Assembly (NCBI GenBank): GCA_016929815.1
Contig: JAFGIC010000041.1
Coordinates: 1 to 8,086 of the forward strand
Reading direction: 5' to 3'
DNA: 8,086 nt
DNA from: Deltaproteobacteria bacterium
GTDB lineage: Bacteria; Desulfobacterota; DSM-4660; Desulfatiglandales; HGW-15
In this document: in pieces, positions 1-5,185 of the stretch
Layout: every line of letters begins with the position of its first letter
How positions within the stretch are numbered: position 1 is the stretch's first letter
Notes under the pieces: generated by a model
Databases searched by the model: none
Told to the model about the DNA's origin: nothing
What the model saw: only the letters and a program-made list of their open reading frames with translations
Translations under genes and position numbers: made by a program

Positions 1-524
1 AGGGTATCCCTGAAATAGTCCGGGTCCATGTTCTGCCCCAGGAAATATATCTCAGGCGCCCCTCCCCTCCTTTCCCTGCTCAGTTGATTGAACCAGCTGT
101 GGGTCAATGCCTGAAAGGTGGCCTCTATACCGAGATATGACCCGCCTATGCCGATGGAAACGAAGGCGTCTATTGCCCTTGAAAGCTCATCTGTGGCCTG
201 TCTGATCTCTTTAAGATGCGCTGGAGTTATCTCTTCCGGCAGGTTCTGCCATCCTGTCATGGGTACGCCGTTATCAAGGATGTCACCCTCTTCCATCTTA
301 AGCATCCTGTCGGCATCAAGGACTCGTGGTGCAAGCACTTCCAAATCCTTCAGGGATATGGGGTTATTTTCATTTGTATTGAAGATATAAGAGGGATCAA
401 GGGATATTATATTATTCTTCCGGAAAAGATCCGTATCAAATGGAGACCTTTCCCCTTTACCTCTCATTACCTGCTCTTCAACGGTTCTGTTTGACCTGAA
501 GCCTTTAAGTTTCAATCCGTCCAT
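1..524 (-). CDS. pgi: glucose-6-phosphate isomerase, N-terminal part (3' end outside window)
   Basis: The first 174 codons of a phosphoglucose isomerase, which interconverts glucose 6-phosphate and fructose 6-phosphate in the cytoplasm. The reading frame is open from the ATG at 524 to the window edge. Residues 121-132 read FVSIGIGGSYLG, the glycine-rich phosphate-binding segment of the first SIS sugar-isomerase domain. Residues 158-170 (PEIYFLGQNMDPD) match the following strand and the usual F-x-G-Q-N region of the family. The catalytic Glu, His and Lys lie later and cannot be checked here. The start is preceded by only a weak SD (AAAGAG about 8 nt upstream). The gene starts 9 nt after the stop of the HD-GYP gene on the same strand, so cotranscription is likely. 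The SIS motif makes the family call firm; a bifunctional transaldolase/isomerase cannot be excluded because most of the protein is missing. Confidence 0.88.
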   Translation of the reverse strand, partial: MDGLKLKGFRSNRTVEEQVMRGKGERSPFDTDLFRKNNIISLDPSYIFNTNENNPISLKDLEVLAPRVLDADRMLKMEEGDILDNGVPMTGWQNLPEEITPAHLKEIRQATDELSRAIDAFVSIGIGGSYLGIEATFQALTHSWFNQLSRERRGGAPEIYFLGQNMDPDYFRDT

Positions 525-533
525 AGGGGCTCT

Positions 534-1775
534 TTAATGATGTTCATCATCCGAATAGCGTTTTGCTATGGATCTCAGGGAGTCAAGACATGCGAAAAAG
601 GCATCCACGACCTCCGGGTCGAAATGTTTTCCGGATAAGGCGCGGATCTCTTCCAGCACCTGATCCTCGCCCCACGCGTCCTTATAGATCCTTCTCGAAG
701 ACAATGCGTCATATACGTCAGAGATGGCCACAATCCTCCCGAAGATCGGGATATCCGTTCCCGACTTTCCCTTCACTCCGGCAGCGTCACCCGATGACCC
801 GTTCAAGGACGGATCATTCATCCCCTCAATATGCCCCGGATAACCTGTCCCGTCCCATTTTTCGTGATGATTAAGCGCGACTTCGTAGGCCACCTCATCA
901 AAATCCGACTGCATATCCTTAAAAAGCCTGGCGCCGAGGTAGGTGTGAGATTTTACAATACCAAATTCATCAATGGTGAGACGGTCAGGCTTCTTTAATA
1001 TCAGGTCGCTTATTGCCACCTTGCCTACATCGTGGAGCATCGCGGCCATCCTCAGGAGGTCCTTTTTCCTCTCTATCTCATCGTGCGGCATATTCTTCGT
1101 CCTCGCCCACTCTTCGAATATCTCCACGGAATAGGCCCCTACGCGGTTGACATGTGCGCCTGTCTCCTTCGGATCCCTCATCTCCGCCATGCTTATCATC
1201 CTTAATATGATATTCCTGGTCGTCTGCGCCCGCTCTACTGCCAGCCCCGCGCTTGTGGCAAAATGAATTATAAGCGGCTCATCCGATGGAGAAAAGGGGA
1301 TGACCTTCCAATTGTCATCCTGATGATTTATTACCTGCATTACACCCAGGACGTCATGCCGCTGATTTGTTATGGGGACCGTAAGCATTGAAAGGGTCTT
1401 GTAATCGCTTATGCGATCAAAGTGGGAATCAAACTTATAGGGGACTTTTTCGTCGAGTTCATACACGTTCGGGATATTCACCACCTCGCGCCTTTCAGCC
1501 ACATAACCGGCAATAGAACGGTTATTGATGGGGATGGAAAAGGTGTTGTAGATAAGTTTTCTGCCCGGAGAAAGTCTTTTCTGGAGCGTGTCATTCTGTG
1601 TATAACTGAATTTAAGGTTTGCTCCCTCTCTGAGATAGATCGAACCGGCATCGGCGTTAAAGAATCTCCGTACGTTGGTAAGGATCTTTTCCAGAAGCAG
1701 GTCCAGGTCTTTGACCTCATTAATGTCGAGACTGATGCGCGTGATCAGTTCCATCTTTTCTTTTTCACCCATCAT
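534..1775 (-). CDS. GAF domain / HD-GYP domain cyclic-di-GMP phosphodiesterase-like regulator
   Basis: A 413-residue cytoplasmic signalling protein. Residues about 10-185 form a GAF sensor domain, with typical pieces such as NADAGSIYLRE, AGYVAERREVVNIPNVY and LTVPITNQ-x5-LGVMQVIN. Residues about 195-405 form an HD-GYP domain: HD pair H248-D249 in MLHDVGK, HHExxDGxGYP at 303-313, and SDVYDALSSRRIY at 352-364. These metal-binding motifs are intact, so it is probably an active c-di-GMP (or related dinucleotide) phosphodiesterase, with an unknown GAF ligand. A loop of about 25 residues (316-341, rich in Gly, Ser and Asp) lengthens the GYP-to-IP segment. There are no membrane segments. The frame is open up to a GTG at 1820, but I chose ATG 1775: an SD (AAGGGGG, 1787-1793) sits 11 nt upstream, and the best promoter overlaps the longer start. 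The gene precedes pgi on the same strand. Confidence 0.9.
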   Translation of the reverse strand: MMGEKEKMELITRISLDINEVKDLDLLLEKILTNVRRFFNADAGSIYLREGANLKFSYTQNDTLQKRLSPGRKLIYNTFSIPINNRSIAGYVAERREVVNIPNVYELDEKVPYKFDSHFDRISDYKTLSMLTVPITNQRHDVLGVMQVINHQDDNWKVIPFSPSDEPLIIHFATSAGLAVERAQTTRNIILRMISMAEMRDPKETGAHVNRVGAYSVEIFEEWARTKNMPHDEIERKKDLLRMAAMLHDVGKVAISDLILKKPDRLTIDEFGIVKSHTYLGARLFKDMQSDFDEVAYEVALNHHEKWDGTGYPGHIEGMNDPSLNGSSGDAAGVKGKSGTDIPIFGRIVAISDVYDALSSRRIYKDAWGEDQVLEEIRALSGKHFDPEVVDAFFACLDSLRSIAKRYSDDEHH

Positions 1776-1786
1776 AATTAGGATCG

Positions 1787-1793
1787 CCCCCTT
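1787..1793 (-). promoter_or_regulatory. ribosome binding site deciding the HD-GYP start
   Basis: Minus-strand AAGGGGG lies 11 nt before ATG 1775 and 14 nt before the adjacent ATG 1772. The GTG at 1820 has no comparable SD. This favours a protein 15 residues shorter than the longest open frame. Confidence 0.55.
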
Positions 1794-1808
1794 AGAAAAA
1801 GATAGGTT

Positions 1809-1837
1809 TTTATAACACACATTTTATGCCCGTACAA
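1809..1837 (-). promoter_or_regulatory. sigma70-type promoter for the HD-GYP/pgi unit
   Basis: On the minus strand TTGTAC (1832-1837) is followed after exactly 17 nt by TATAAA (1809-1814), a 5/6 match to the -10 consensus; the -35 box is weaker (3/6). Transcription would begin near 1802, just upstream of the SD at 1787-1793. That agrees with translation from ATG 1775 rather than GTG 1820. Predicted by eye only. Confidence 0.45.
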
Positions 1838-1862
1838 TTTAAAAATCCCCACAAAATTGACC

Positions 1863-1890
1863 TTGACTAAAGCCGACAGGCTTTGATACA
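1863..1890 (+). promoter_or_regulatory. candidate promoter for cvpA-mazG-mtgA with a palindromic spacer
   Basis: TTGACT (1863-1868) and GATACA (1885-1890) are 16 nt apart. The -35 box is good (5/6) and the -10 box poor (3/6). The whole spacer, 1869-1884, is a perfect 6-bp inverted repeat, AAAGCC-GACA-GGCTTT. Transcription would start around 1897, almost on the cvpA ATG at 1899. The palindrome could be an operator or chance; no regulator is encoded nearby to suggest which. Confidence 0.3.
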
Positions 1891-1898
1891 CATCTTGC

Positions 1899-2462
1899 AT
1901 GAACATACTTGATTACATCATTATTGCCTTTATACTCCTTCTGGTTATAAGGGGCATATTCAGGGGATTCATCAGGGAGATCTCATCCCTTGCCGGGGTT
2001 ATACTCGGGATCTGGCTGGGAAACCATTTTCAGCCCTGGATAACCGGCATATTGAAAGAGTATCTGCCCCTGCAGCAATATTTGCCCCTGCTTGCTTTTA
2101 TCATCCTCTTTATCGCCGTTCTCATGGCATGCAACATCATCGGATGGCTGCTCACACTCTTCAGCAAAAAGCCCTTCATGGGCGGGGCGGATAGGACCAG
2201 CGGGGCAGGTCTCGCCGCCCTCAAAGGACTCATCCTGACCTATCTGATAATAGTCCTCTTGACCTTTTATCTCCCCGGGAAAACCGCTCTTATTGCCGAC
2301 TCCACACTGGCCCCGTGGATCATCAAATCCTATCAGAAGGCGACATATTTTATCTCTCCCGACCATTACAGGAACCTGAAGGACAGGTTCCTGGGCGAGA
2401 CGAAAAAGATCGGCAATGCCGTTTCCGGTAAAATAAAGGACCTTGCAGATGACAATGAATAG
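1899..2462 (+). CDS. cvpA: CvpA family inner-membrane protein
   Basis: A 187-residue membrane protein of the CvpA/colicin V production family. Hydrophobic segments lie at about 4-20, 28-46, 62-88 and 107-127. Between the first two is the family's short R-G-x-x-R-E-x-x-S loop (RGFIREISSLAG, 22-33). Residues 98-112 (DRTSGAGLAALKGLI) match the conserved D-R-x-x-G-x-x-x-x-x-x-K-G motif leading into the last helix. The C-terminal tail (150-187) is charged and probably cytoplasmic. In other bacteria the family is linked to colicin V export, purine-operon context and envelope integrity, but its biochemical role is unsettled. No SD is visible before ATG 1899, although the sequence begins where family members normally do. 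The gene opens an operon with mazG, whose start lies inside the end of this gene. Confidence 0.85.
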   Translation: MNILDYIIIAFILLLVIRGIFRGFIREISSLAGVILGIWLGNHFQPWITGILKEYLPLQQYLPLLAFIILFIAVLMACNIIGWLLTLFSKKPFMGGADRTSGAGLAALKGLILTYLIIVLLTFYLPGKTALIADSTLAPWIIKSYQKATYFISPDHYRNLKDRFLGETKKIGNAVSGKIKDLADDNE

Positions 2463-3252
2463 GGACAGGCTTTCTGAGGCTGTTTCCGCCCTCAATGAAC
2501 TCGTATTCAGGCTCCGTGGACCAGGCGGATGTCCGTGGGATGCCGTCCAGACAGATGACACGGTAAAGATGTATCTCATTGAGGAGGCCTATGAGGTCCT
2601 GGACGCCATAGACAACAAATCGTCTGAAGACGTGCGCGAAGAGCTGGGTGACCTGATCTTTCAGATCTTCTTTCTATCCGCCCTTGCGCTGGAAAGGGAG
2701 GAATTCGACCTGGCAGGGGTGATTGAAGGGATAACTGAAAAGATGATAAGGCGTCATCCCCATGTCTTCGGAGGAAAAACAGTAACAGGCACTTCAGAGG
2801 TCTCGGACAACTGGGAAAGGATAAAAAGGGAGGAAAAGAAAGGGGATAACTCTCCCCTGTCCCGTCTTAGAAGTGTCCCTGTTAATCTGCCGTCGCTTTT
2901 AAGGGCCCACAGGTTGAGTGAAAGGGCGGCTAAGGTCGGATTTGACTGGAGCGGGAAAGAAGAGATCTGGGAAAAGGTTAAAGAGGAATTCCTGGAACTT
3001 ACAACGGCAATAGATGAAAATGATGATAATAAGGTAAGGGAAGAGACAGGCGACCTCATGTTCAGCCTTGTCAATCTCGCAAGACACTGGGGACATAACA
3101 GCGAGCAGCTTATGATGGACGCGAATCGGAAATTTATAAAGAGATTCGAGCGAATGGAAGCGGAATTGCTCGCCTCAGGCTCCGGCATTGAGGAGGCGGA
3201 CATGGATGAGATGGACAGAGTCTGGGAGAGTATAAAAAGGTCGGAGAGGTAA
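2449..3252 (+). CDS. mazG: nucleoside triphosphate pyrophosphohydrolase MazG, two-domain form
   Basis: A 267-residue, full-length tandem-domain MazG, close to the E. coli length. It hydrolyses NTPs and dNTPs to monophosphates and pyrophosphate, which removes damaged or excess nucleotides and can affect the ppGpp level. Domain 1 has the metal-binding EExxE helix (E45, E46, E49 in EEAYE) and REELGD (63-68), then RRHPHVFGG (101-109). Domain 2 has VGFDW (163-167), EExxE again (E179, E180, E183) and EETGD (198-202), followed by the usual NLARH and NRKFIKRF segments. Both sites look intact. The frame also allows TTG at 2443 and ATG at 2455. ATG 2449 is preferred because AAAGGA (2435-2440) is 8 nt upstream. 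The gene overlaps cvpA by 14 nt, suggesting translational coupling, and mtgA follows after 12 nt. Confidence 0.95.
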   Translation: MTMNRDRLSEAVSALNELVFRLRGPGGCPWDAVQTDDTVKMYLIEEAYEVLDAIDNKSSEDVREELGDLIFQIFFLSALALEREEFDLAGVIEGITEKMIRRHPHVFGGKTVTGTSEVSDNWERIKREEKKGDNSPLSRLRSVPVNLPSLLRAHRLSERAAKVGFDWSGKEEIWEKVKEEFLELTTAIDENDDNKVREETGDLMFSLVNLARHWGHNSEQLMMDANRKFIKRFERMEAELLASGSGIEEADMDEMDRVWESIKRSER

Positions 3253-3264
3253 TCCAGGGCCCAG

Positions 3265-3969
3265 ATGGCAAAAGAAAAGAGTCTGTTAAAAAGAATACCC
3301 GGACTGGCCTTCAGGATACTGATTACACTGGCGCTTATCTTTATCCTTGTTTCAGCGGCACAGGTGCTGTTTGTAAGGTTTTTTAATCCGTCCTTTACCG
3401 TCTCAGTTGCCGGTCTTTGGATAAAAAATCTCTTTGCCTCGGAAGATCGGGTTATTCCCCGTCATAACTGGCGGGAACTGAAGGACATTTCACCCTCCCT
3501 TATAAAGGCCGTTATGGCCGGGGAAGACCAGAGATTCATATCCCATCATGGTTTTGATTTTGTGGAGATGAATAAGGCCTATCAGGATATCTTAAAAAAT
3601 AGAAGGACAAGGGGGGCAAGCACCATAACCATGCAGCTGGCAAGGACGCTCTTTCTCTGGAAGGGCCGGAACCCGGTGAGAAAGGTCCTGGAGGCCTATT
3701 ATACGGTGCTTTTAGAGGTCTTCCTGAGCAAGACAAGGATAATGGAATTGTATCTCAACACGGTTGACTGGGGCACAGGGATACAGGGAGCGGAGGCAGC
3801 CGCCCTGAAATATTACAATACGGGAGCAGGCAATCTGACGGACAACCAGGCCGCAGGGCTTGCGGCCATACTTCCGAATCCCCACGACTGGTCCCCGACA
3901 CAACCCAACAGATCAGTAATGACTCACAGGGAGCATATATTAAGGTATATGGGGGATATGCGTTTGTGA
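3265..3969 (+). CDS. mtgA: monofunctional peptidoglycan glycosyltransferase MtgA
   Basis: A 234-residue GT51 enzyme that polymerises lipid II into glycan strands at the outer face of the cytoplasmic membrane. One N-terminal membrane helix (about 13-38, an uncleaved signal anchor) follows a Lys/Arg-rich start. GT51 motifs are in order: EDQRFISHHGFD (87-98, catalytic E87), GASTITMQLARTLFLW (117-132), RKVLEA (139-144, second acidic residue E143), then ELYLNTVDWG (161-170) and GAEAAALKYY (175-184). There is no transpeptidase domain and the length is normal for MtgA, so a truncated bifunctional PBP is unlikely. Motif 2 has TMQ rather than the TQQ/SQQ common in the family, as in PBP1C-like enzymes. 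A short AGGG precedes the ATG by 5 nt. It is probably the last gene of the cvpA-mazG-mtgA operon; repeats follow directly after the stop. Confidence 0.93.
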   Translation: MAKEKSLLKRIPGLAFRILITLALIFILVSAAQVLFVRFFNPSFTVSVAGLWIKNLFASEDRVIPRHNWRELKDISPSLIKAVMAGEDQRFISHHGFDFVEMNKAYQDILKNRRTRGASTITMQLARTLFLWKGRNPVRKVLEAYYTVLLEVFLSKTRIMELYLNTVDWGTGIQGAEAAALKYYNTGAGNLTDNQAAGLAAILPNPHDWSPTQPNRSVMTHREHILRYMGDMRL

Positions 3970-3976
3970 AAATGAT

Positions 3977-4004
3977 GGCGCAAGGCACAAGGGCTAAGGC
4001 GCAA
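3977..4004. repeat. heptad repeat block, four units (GGCGCAA type)
   Basis: Four consecutive 7-mers begin 8 nt after the mtgA stop: GGCGCAA, GGCACAA, GGGCTAA, GGCGCAA. First and last are identical, the middle two differ at one and three positions. The same 7-mer opens the second block at 4044, but 67 nt away and therefore out of phase. Confidence 0.8.
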
Positions 4005-4027
4005 GATAAATTCAAGAATTTTTTCTA

Positions 4028-4070
4028 TGAGCCATGCATATTCGGCGCAAGGCGCAGGGGTCATGGCTCA
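4028..4070. repeat. 9-bp perfect inverted repeat with 25-nt loop
   Basis: TGAGCCATG (4028-4036) is the exact reverse complement of CATGGCTCA (4062-4070). The right arm lies inside the second heptad block. A hairpin could form in RNA from either strand, but neither side is followed by a T tract, so it is not a normal intrinsic terminator. It lies between two convergent genes (mtgA and the small minus-strand gene). Confidence 0.55.
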
Positions 4071-4127
4071 AGGCAAAAGTAAATATCTCAAATTTCAGAT
4101 TTCAAATTCCTGATTCCTGATTCCTGG
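4044..4127. repeat. heptad repeat block, twelve in-phase units with drifting sequence
   Basis: Reading in steps of 7 from 4044, the units start as GGCGCAA, GGCGCAG, GGGTCAT, GGCTCAA, GGCAAAA, pass through a degenerate unit, become TCTCAAA, TTTCAGA, TTTCAAA, and end as TTCCTGA, TTCCTGA, TTCCTGG. The 7-nt phase is kept across three different repeat motifs, which argues for growth by heptad duplication followed by drift. The block stops at the end of the small minus-strand gene. Confidence 0.75.
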
Positions 4128-4131
4128 CGCC

Positions 4132-4314
4132 TCATACGGACAGTTGCGCGGCCTGCGGTTCTGCATTGTACTGGAGGTTTACTTCCTTTGTCTTTGATCT
4201 TTTATATGCCTGGAATTCCTCGCATTCATCTTTTAATTCACACTTTTTTTCGCAGATGCGGATATCCATACGGGGATTGTTTCTTTTTTTCTGACAAACG
4301 ATGTAGAATGACAT
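4132..4314 (-). CDS. small cysteine-containing protein of unknown function (60 aa)
   Basis: I do not recognise this gene. It encodes 60 residues, highly charged, with no signal peptide or membrane segment. Cysteines at 7, 21, 25 and 31 include a C-x3-C-x5-C cluster in CEKKCELKDEC, which could bind a metal or iron-sulfur cluster; the spacing does not match the radical-SAM CxxxCxxC motif. Support for a real gene: an SD (AAGGA, 4321-4325 on the minus strand) 6 nt before the ATG, and a near-consensus promoter at 4406-4434 with a leader of about 85 nt. A second in-frame Met at residue 16 (MDIRICEKKC) would keep the cluster but has a poor SD. It converges with mtgA and is divergent from plsC. A spurious frame remains possible. 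Confidence 0.55.
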   Translation of the reverse strand: MSFYIVCQKKRNNPRMDIRICEKKCELKDECEEFQAYKRSKTKEVNLQYNAEPQAAQLSV

Positions 4315-4319
4315 ATTAT
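4291..4319 (+). promoter_or_regulatory. candidate sigma70 promoter for the plsC leader
   Basis: CTGACA (4291-4296, 5/6) and TATTAT (4314-4319, 5/6) are separated by 17 nt. Transcription would start near 4326 and give plsC a leader of about 150 nt that includes a hairpin and a 20-codon ORF. The -10 box covers the first base of the start codon and the space before the SD of the minus-strand small gene, so RNA polymerase here would compete with that gene. Confidence 0.45.
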
Positions 4320-4343
4320 TTCCTTAATCCTCAAACCCCTGAT

Positions 4344-4371
4344 CTCTTCTCCCGATTGATAAGGAGGAGAG
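4344..4371 (+). promoter_or_regulatory. leader hairpin burying a perfect Shine-Dalgarno sequence
   Basis: In plus-strand RNA CTCTTCTCC (4344-4352) can pair with GGAGGAGAG (4363-4371) over 9 bp with a single G-U wobble and a 10-nt loop. The GGAGG of the strong SD AAGGAGG (4361-4367) lies in the stem. In the minus-strand RNA the wobble becomes a C-A mismatch, so the structure is better suited to the plus transcript. It could act as a translation switch for the following 20-codon ORF. This is seen by eye; no folding energy was calculated. Confidence 0.45.
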
Positions 4372-4374
4372 CTA

Positions 4375-4437
4375 ATGTTATTTAATTATGTTTCAATTAT
4401 ATATTCTTATACAATAGAGGAATTAAAGTGTCAATAA
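4375..4437 (+). CDS. possible 20-residue leader peptide upstream of plsC
   Basis: ATG 4375 follows the near-perfect SD AAGGAGG (4361-4367) by 7 nt and runs 20 codons to TAA 4435-4437, 40 nt before plsC. The peptide starts MLFNYVSIIY and ends EELKCQ, with three Tyr and three Ile but no run of one amino acid as in classical attenuator peptides. The minus-strand promoter at 4406-4434 lies inside it. SD quality is the main argument; the short length and lack of family make the call uncertain. Confidence 0.3.
   Translation: MLFNYVSIIYSYTIEELKCQ
4406..4434 (-). promoter_or_regulatory. strong sigma70-type promoter for the small Cys protein
   Basis: On the minus strand TTGACA (4429-4434, 6/6) and TATAAG (4406-4411, 5/6) are exactly 17 nt apart, the best promoter match in the window. 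It points at the small Cys gene, giving a leader from about 4399 to 4315. It faces the plus-strand promoter at 4291-4319, so the two transcripts would overlap. Confidence 0.6.
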
Positions 4438-4477
4438 TTTTTATTGCGTCTTGCAACATAAAATAATGAGGTCATAA

Positions 4478-5185
4478 ATGATCAGGTTTATTTTTATTAA
4501 TATTTTTATAGCTGTCCATACTATTATAATCTCTCTGTGTTCTTTTATTATCTCTTTCTTTGATAAAGACGGAACTCTAATCCATAGAAAGTGCGCCGTG
4601 CCCTGGGCAAAGACAATCCTCTTTATCTGCGGCGTCAAACTGGAGGTTAAAGGGGTTGAAAATATCAGGGAGGATACGCCATGCATCTATATGTCAAATC
4701 ACCAGAGCTACTTCGATATATTCGCCCTTTTGGCCGGGCTGCCGGTGAATTTCAAATTTATTATGAAAAAGGAATTGATGAGGATACCTTTACTGGGCAC
4801 GGCAATGAAAAGGGCCGGCTACATAAGTCTTGACCGCGAGGACAGCCGAAAGGCCATAGTAAGCGTAAACATGGCCGCCGACAGGATAAGGAACGGGACG
4901 TCCGTCCTTATCTTCCCCGAAGGTACAAGGAGCAGGGACGGGGTCGTAGGGGAATTCAAAAAGGGCGGATTTCACCTGGCCATGAAGTCCGGCTGTGATA
5001 TCGTACCTGTCGCTATTGTTAAAAGCCGCGACATCGTCCCCAAGGGGAGTCTGAAGGTCAATAAGGGGATCATCTATTTTAATATAGGCAAGCCCATCCC
5101 CGTAACGGAATATTCAAAAAGGGACATGCCCCTACTGATGGAAAAGGTAAGAGAATCAGTTCTCGCCATGATGAAAGAGGAATAA
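4478..5185 (+). CDS. plsC: 1-acyl-sn-glycerol-3-phosphate acyltransferase (lysophosphatidate acyltransferase)
   Basis: A 235-residue PlsC-type enzyme that transfers an acyl chain to position 2 of lysophosphatidate to make phosphatidate, the membrane phospholipid precursor, at the inner membrane face. A hydrophobic N-terminus (about 3-28) anchors it. Acyltransferase motifs: NHQSYFD (74-80, the HX4D catalytic pair H75/D80), KKELMRIPLLGTAMKRAG (97-114) with ISLDR after it, FPEGTRSRDG (146-155) for the glycerol phosphate, and VPVAIV (176-181). The length is normal. ATG 4478 has the SD GAGG 6 nt upstream. The first 120 nt are much more AT-rich than the rest, partly because of the membrane anchor. 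Expression may be controlled through the structured leader at 4326-4477. It is separated from priA only by a heptad-repeat spacer, with no evident terminator. Confidence 0.93.
   Translation: MIRFIFINIFIAVHTIIISLCSFIISFFDKDGTLIHRKCAVPWAKTILFICGVKLEVKGVENIREDTPCIYMSNHQSYFDIFALLAGLPVNFKFIMKKELMRIPLLGTAMKRAGYISLDREDSRKAIVSVNMAADRIRNGTSVLIFPEGTRSRDGVVGEFKKGGFHLAMKSGCDIVPVAIVKSRDIVPKGSLKVNKGIIYFNIGKPIPVTEYSKRDMPLLMEKVRESVLAMMKEE

Larger units (their letters stand above)
3970..4477. other. 508-nt spacer between mtgA and plsC
   Basis: This long gap contains, left to right: a heptad-repeat block (3977-4004), an AT-rich stretch, a 9-bp inverted repeat (4028-4036/4062-4070), a second heptad block (4044-4127), a small minus-strand gene (4132-4314), a plus-strand promoter (4291-4319), an SD-burying hairpin (4344-4371), a 20-codon plus-strand ORF (4375-4437) and a minus-strand promoter (4406-4434). 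No tRNA or classical GC-hairpin/T-tract terminator was recognised. Base composition falls towards AT after about 4375. Confidence 0.7.

Noticed and set aside
118..494. Two plus-strand ORFs of about 90 residues
   Set aside because: Both lie antisense to the pgi frame, which carries clear isomerase motifs.
850..930. Insertion of about 20 residues in the HD-GYP domain between GYP and the next helix
   Set aside because: The loop is Gly/Ser-rich and, as far as I recall, long loops here occur in a known subgroup of GAF/HD-GYP proteins that shares the IPxFGRIVAxxDVYDALSSRR continuation. All catalytic motifs are intact, so I do not treat it as new.
1983..2579. 198-residue minus-strand ORF
   Set aside because: It is antisense to cvpA and mazG, both with clear family motifs, and its composition is that of a shadow frame.
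2449..3252. MazG as antitoxin or phage-defence component
   Set aside because: It is the full two-domain housekeeping form in a cvpA/mtgA operon with no toxin or defence gene nearby.
4008..4024. AT-only stem AAATT-CAAG-AATTT followed by three T as a terminator for mtgA
   Set aside because: Five A-T pairs without any G-C are too weak for an intrinsic terminator, and A/T-rich matches of this kind are expected by chance here.
3977..4127. CRISPR array
   Set aside because: The units are contiguous 7-mers with no spacers and no 23-47 bp direct repeats; no cas gene is present.
4188..4385. 65-residue plus-strand ORF
   Set aside because: It lies antisense over the small Cys gene, has no SD and no recognisable features; it looks like a shadow frame.
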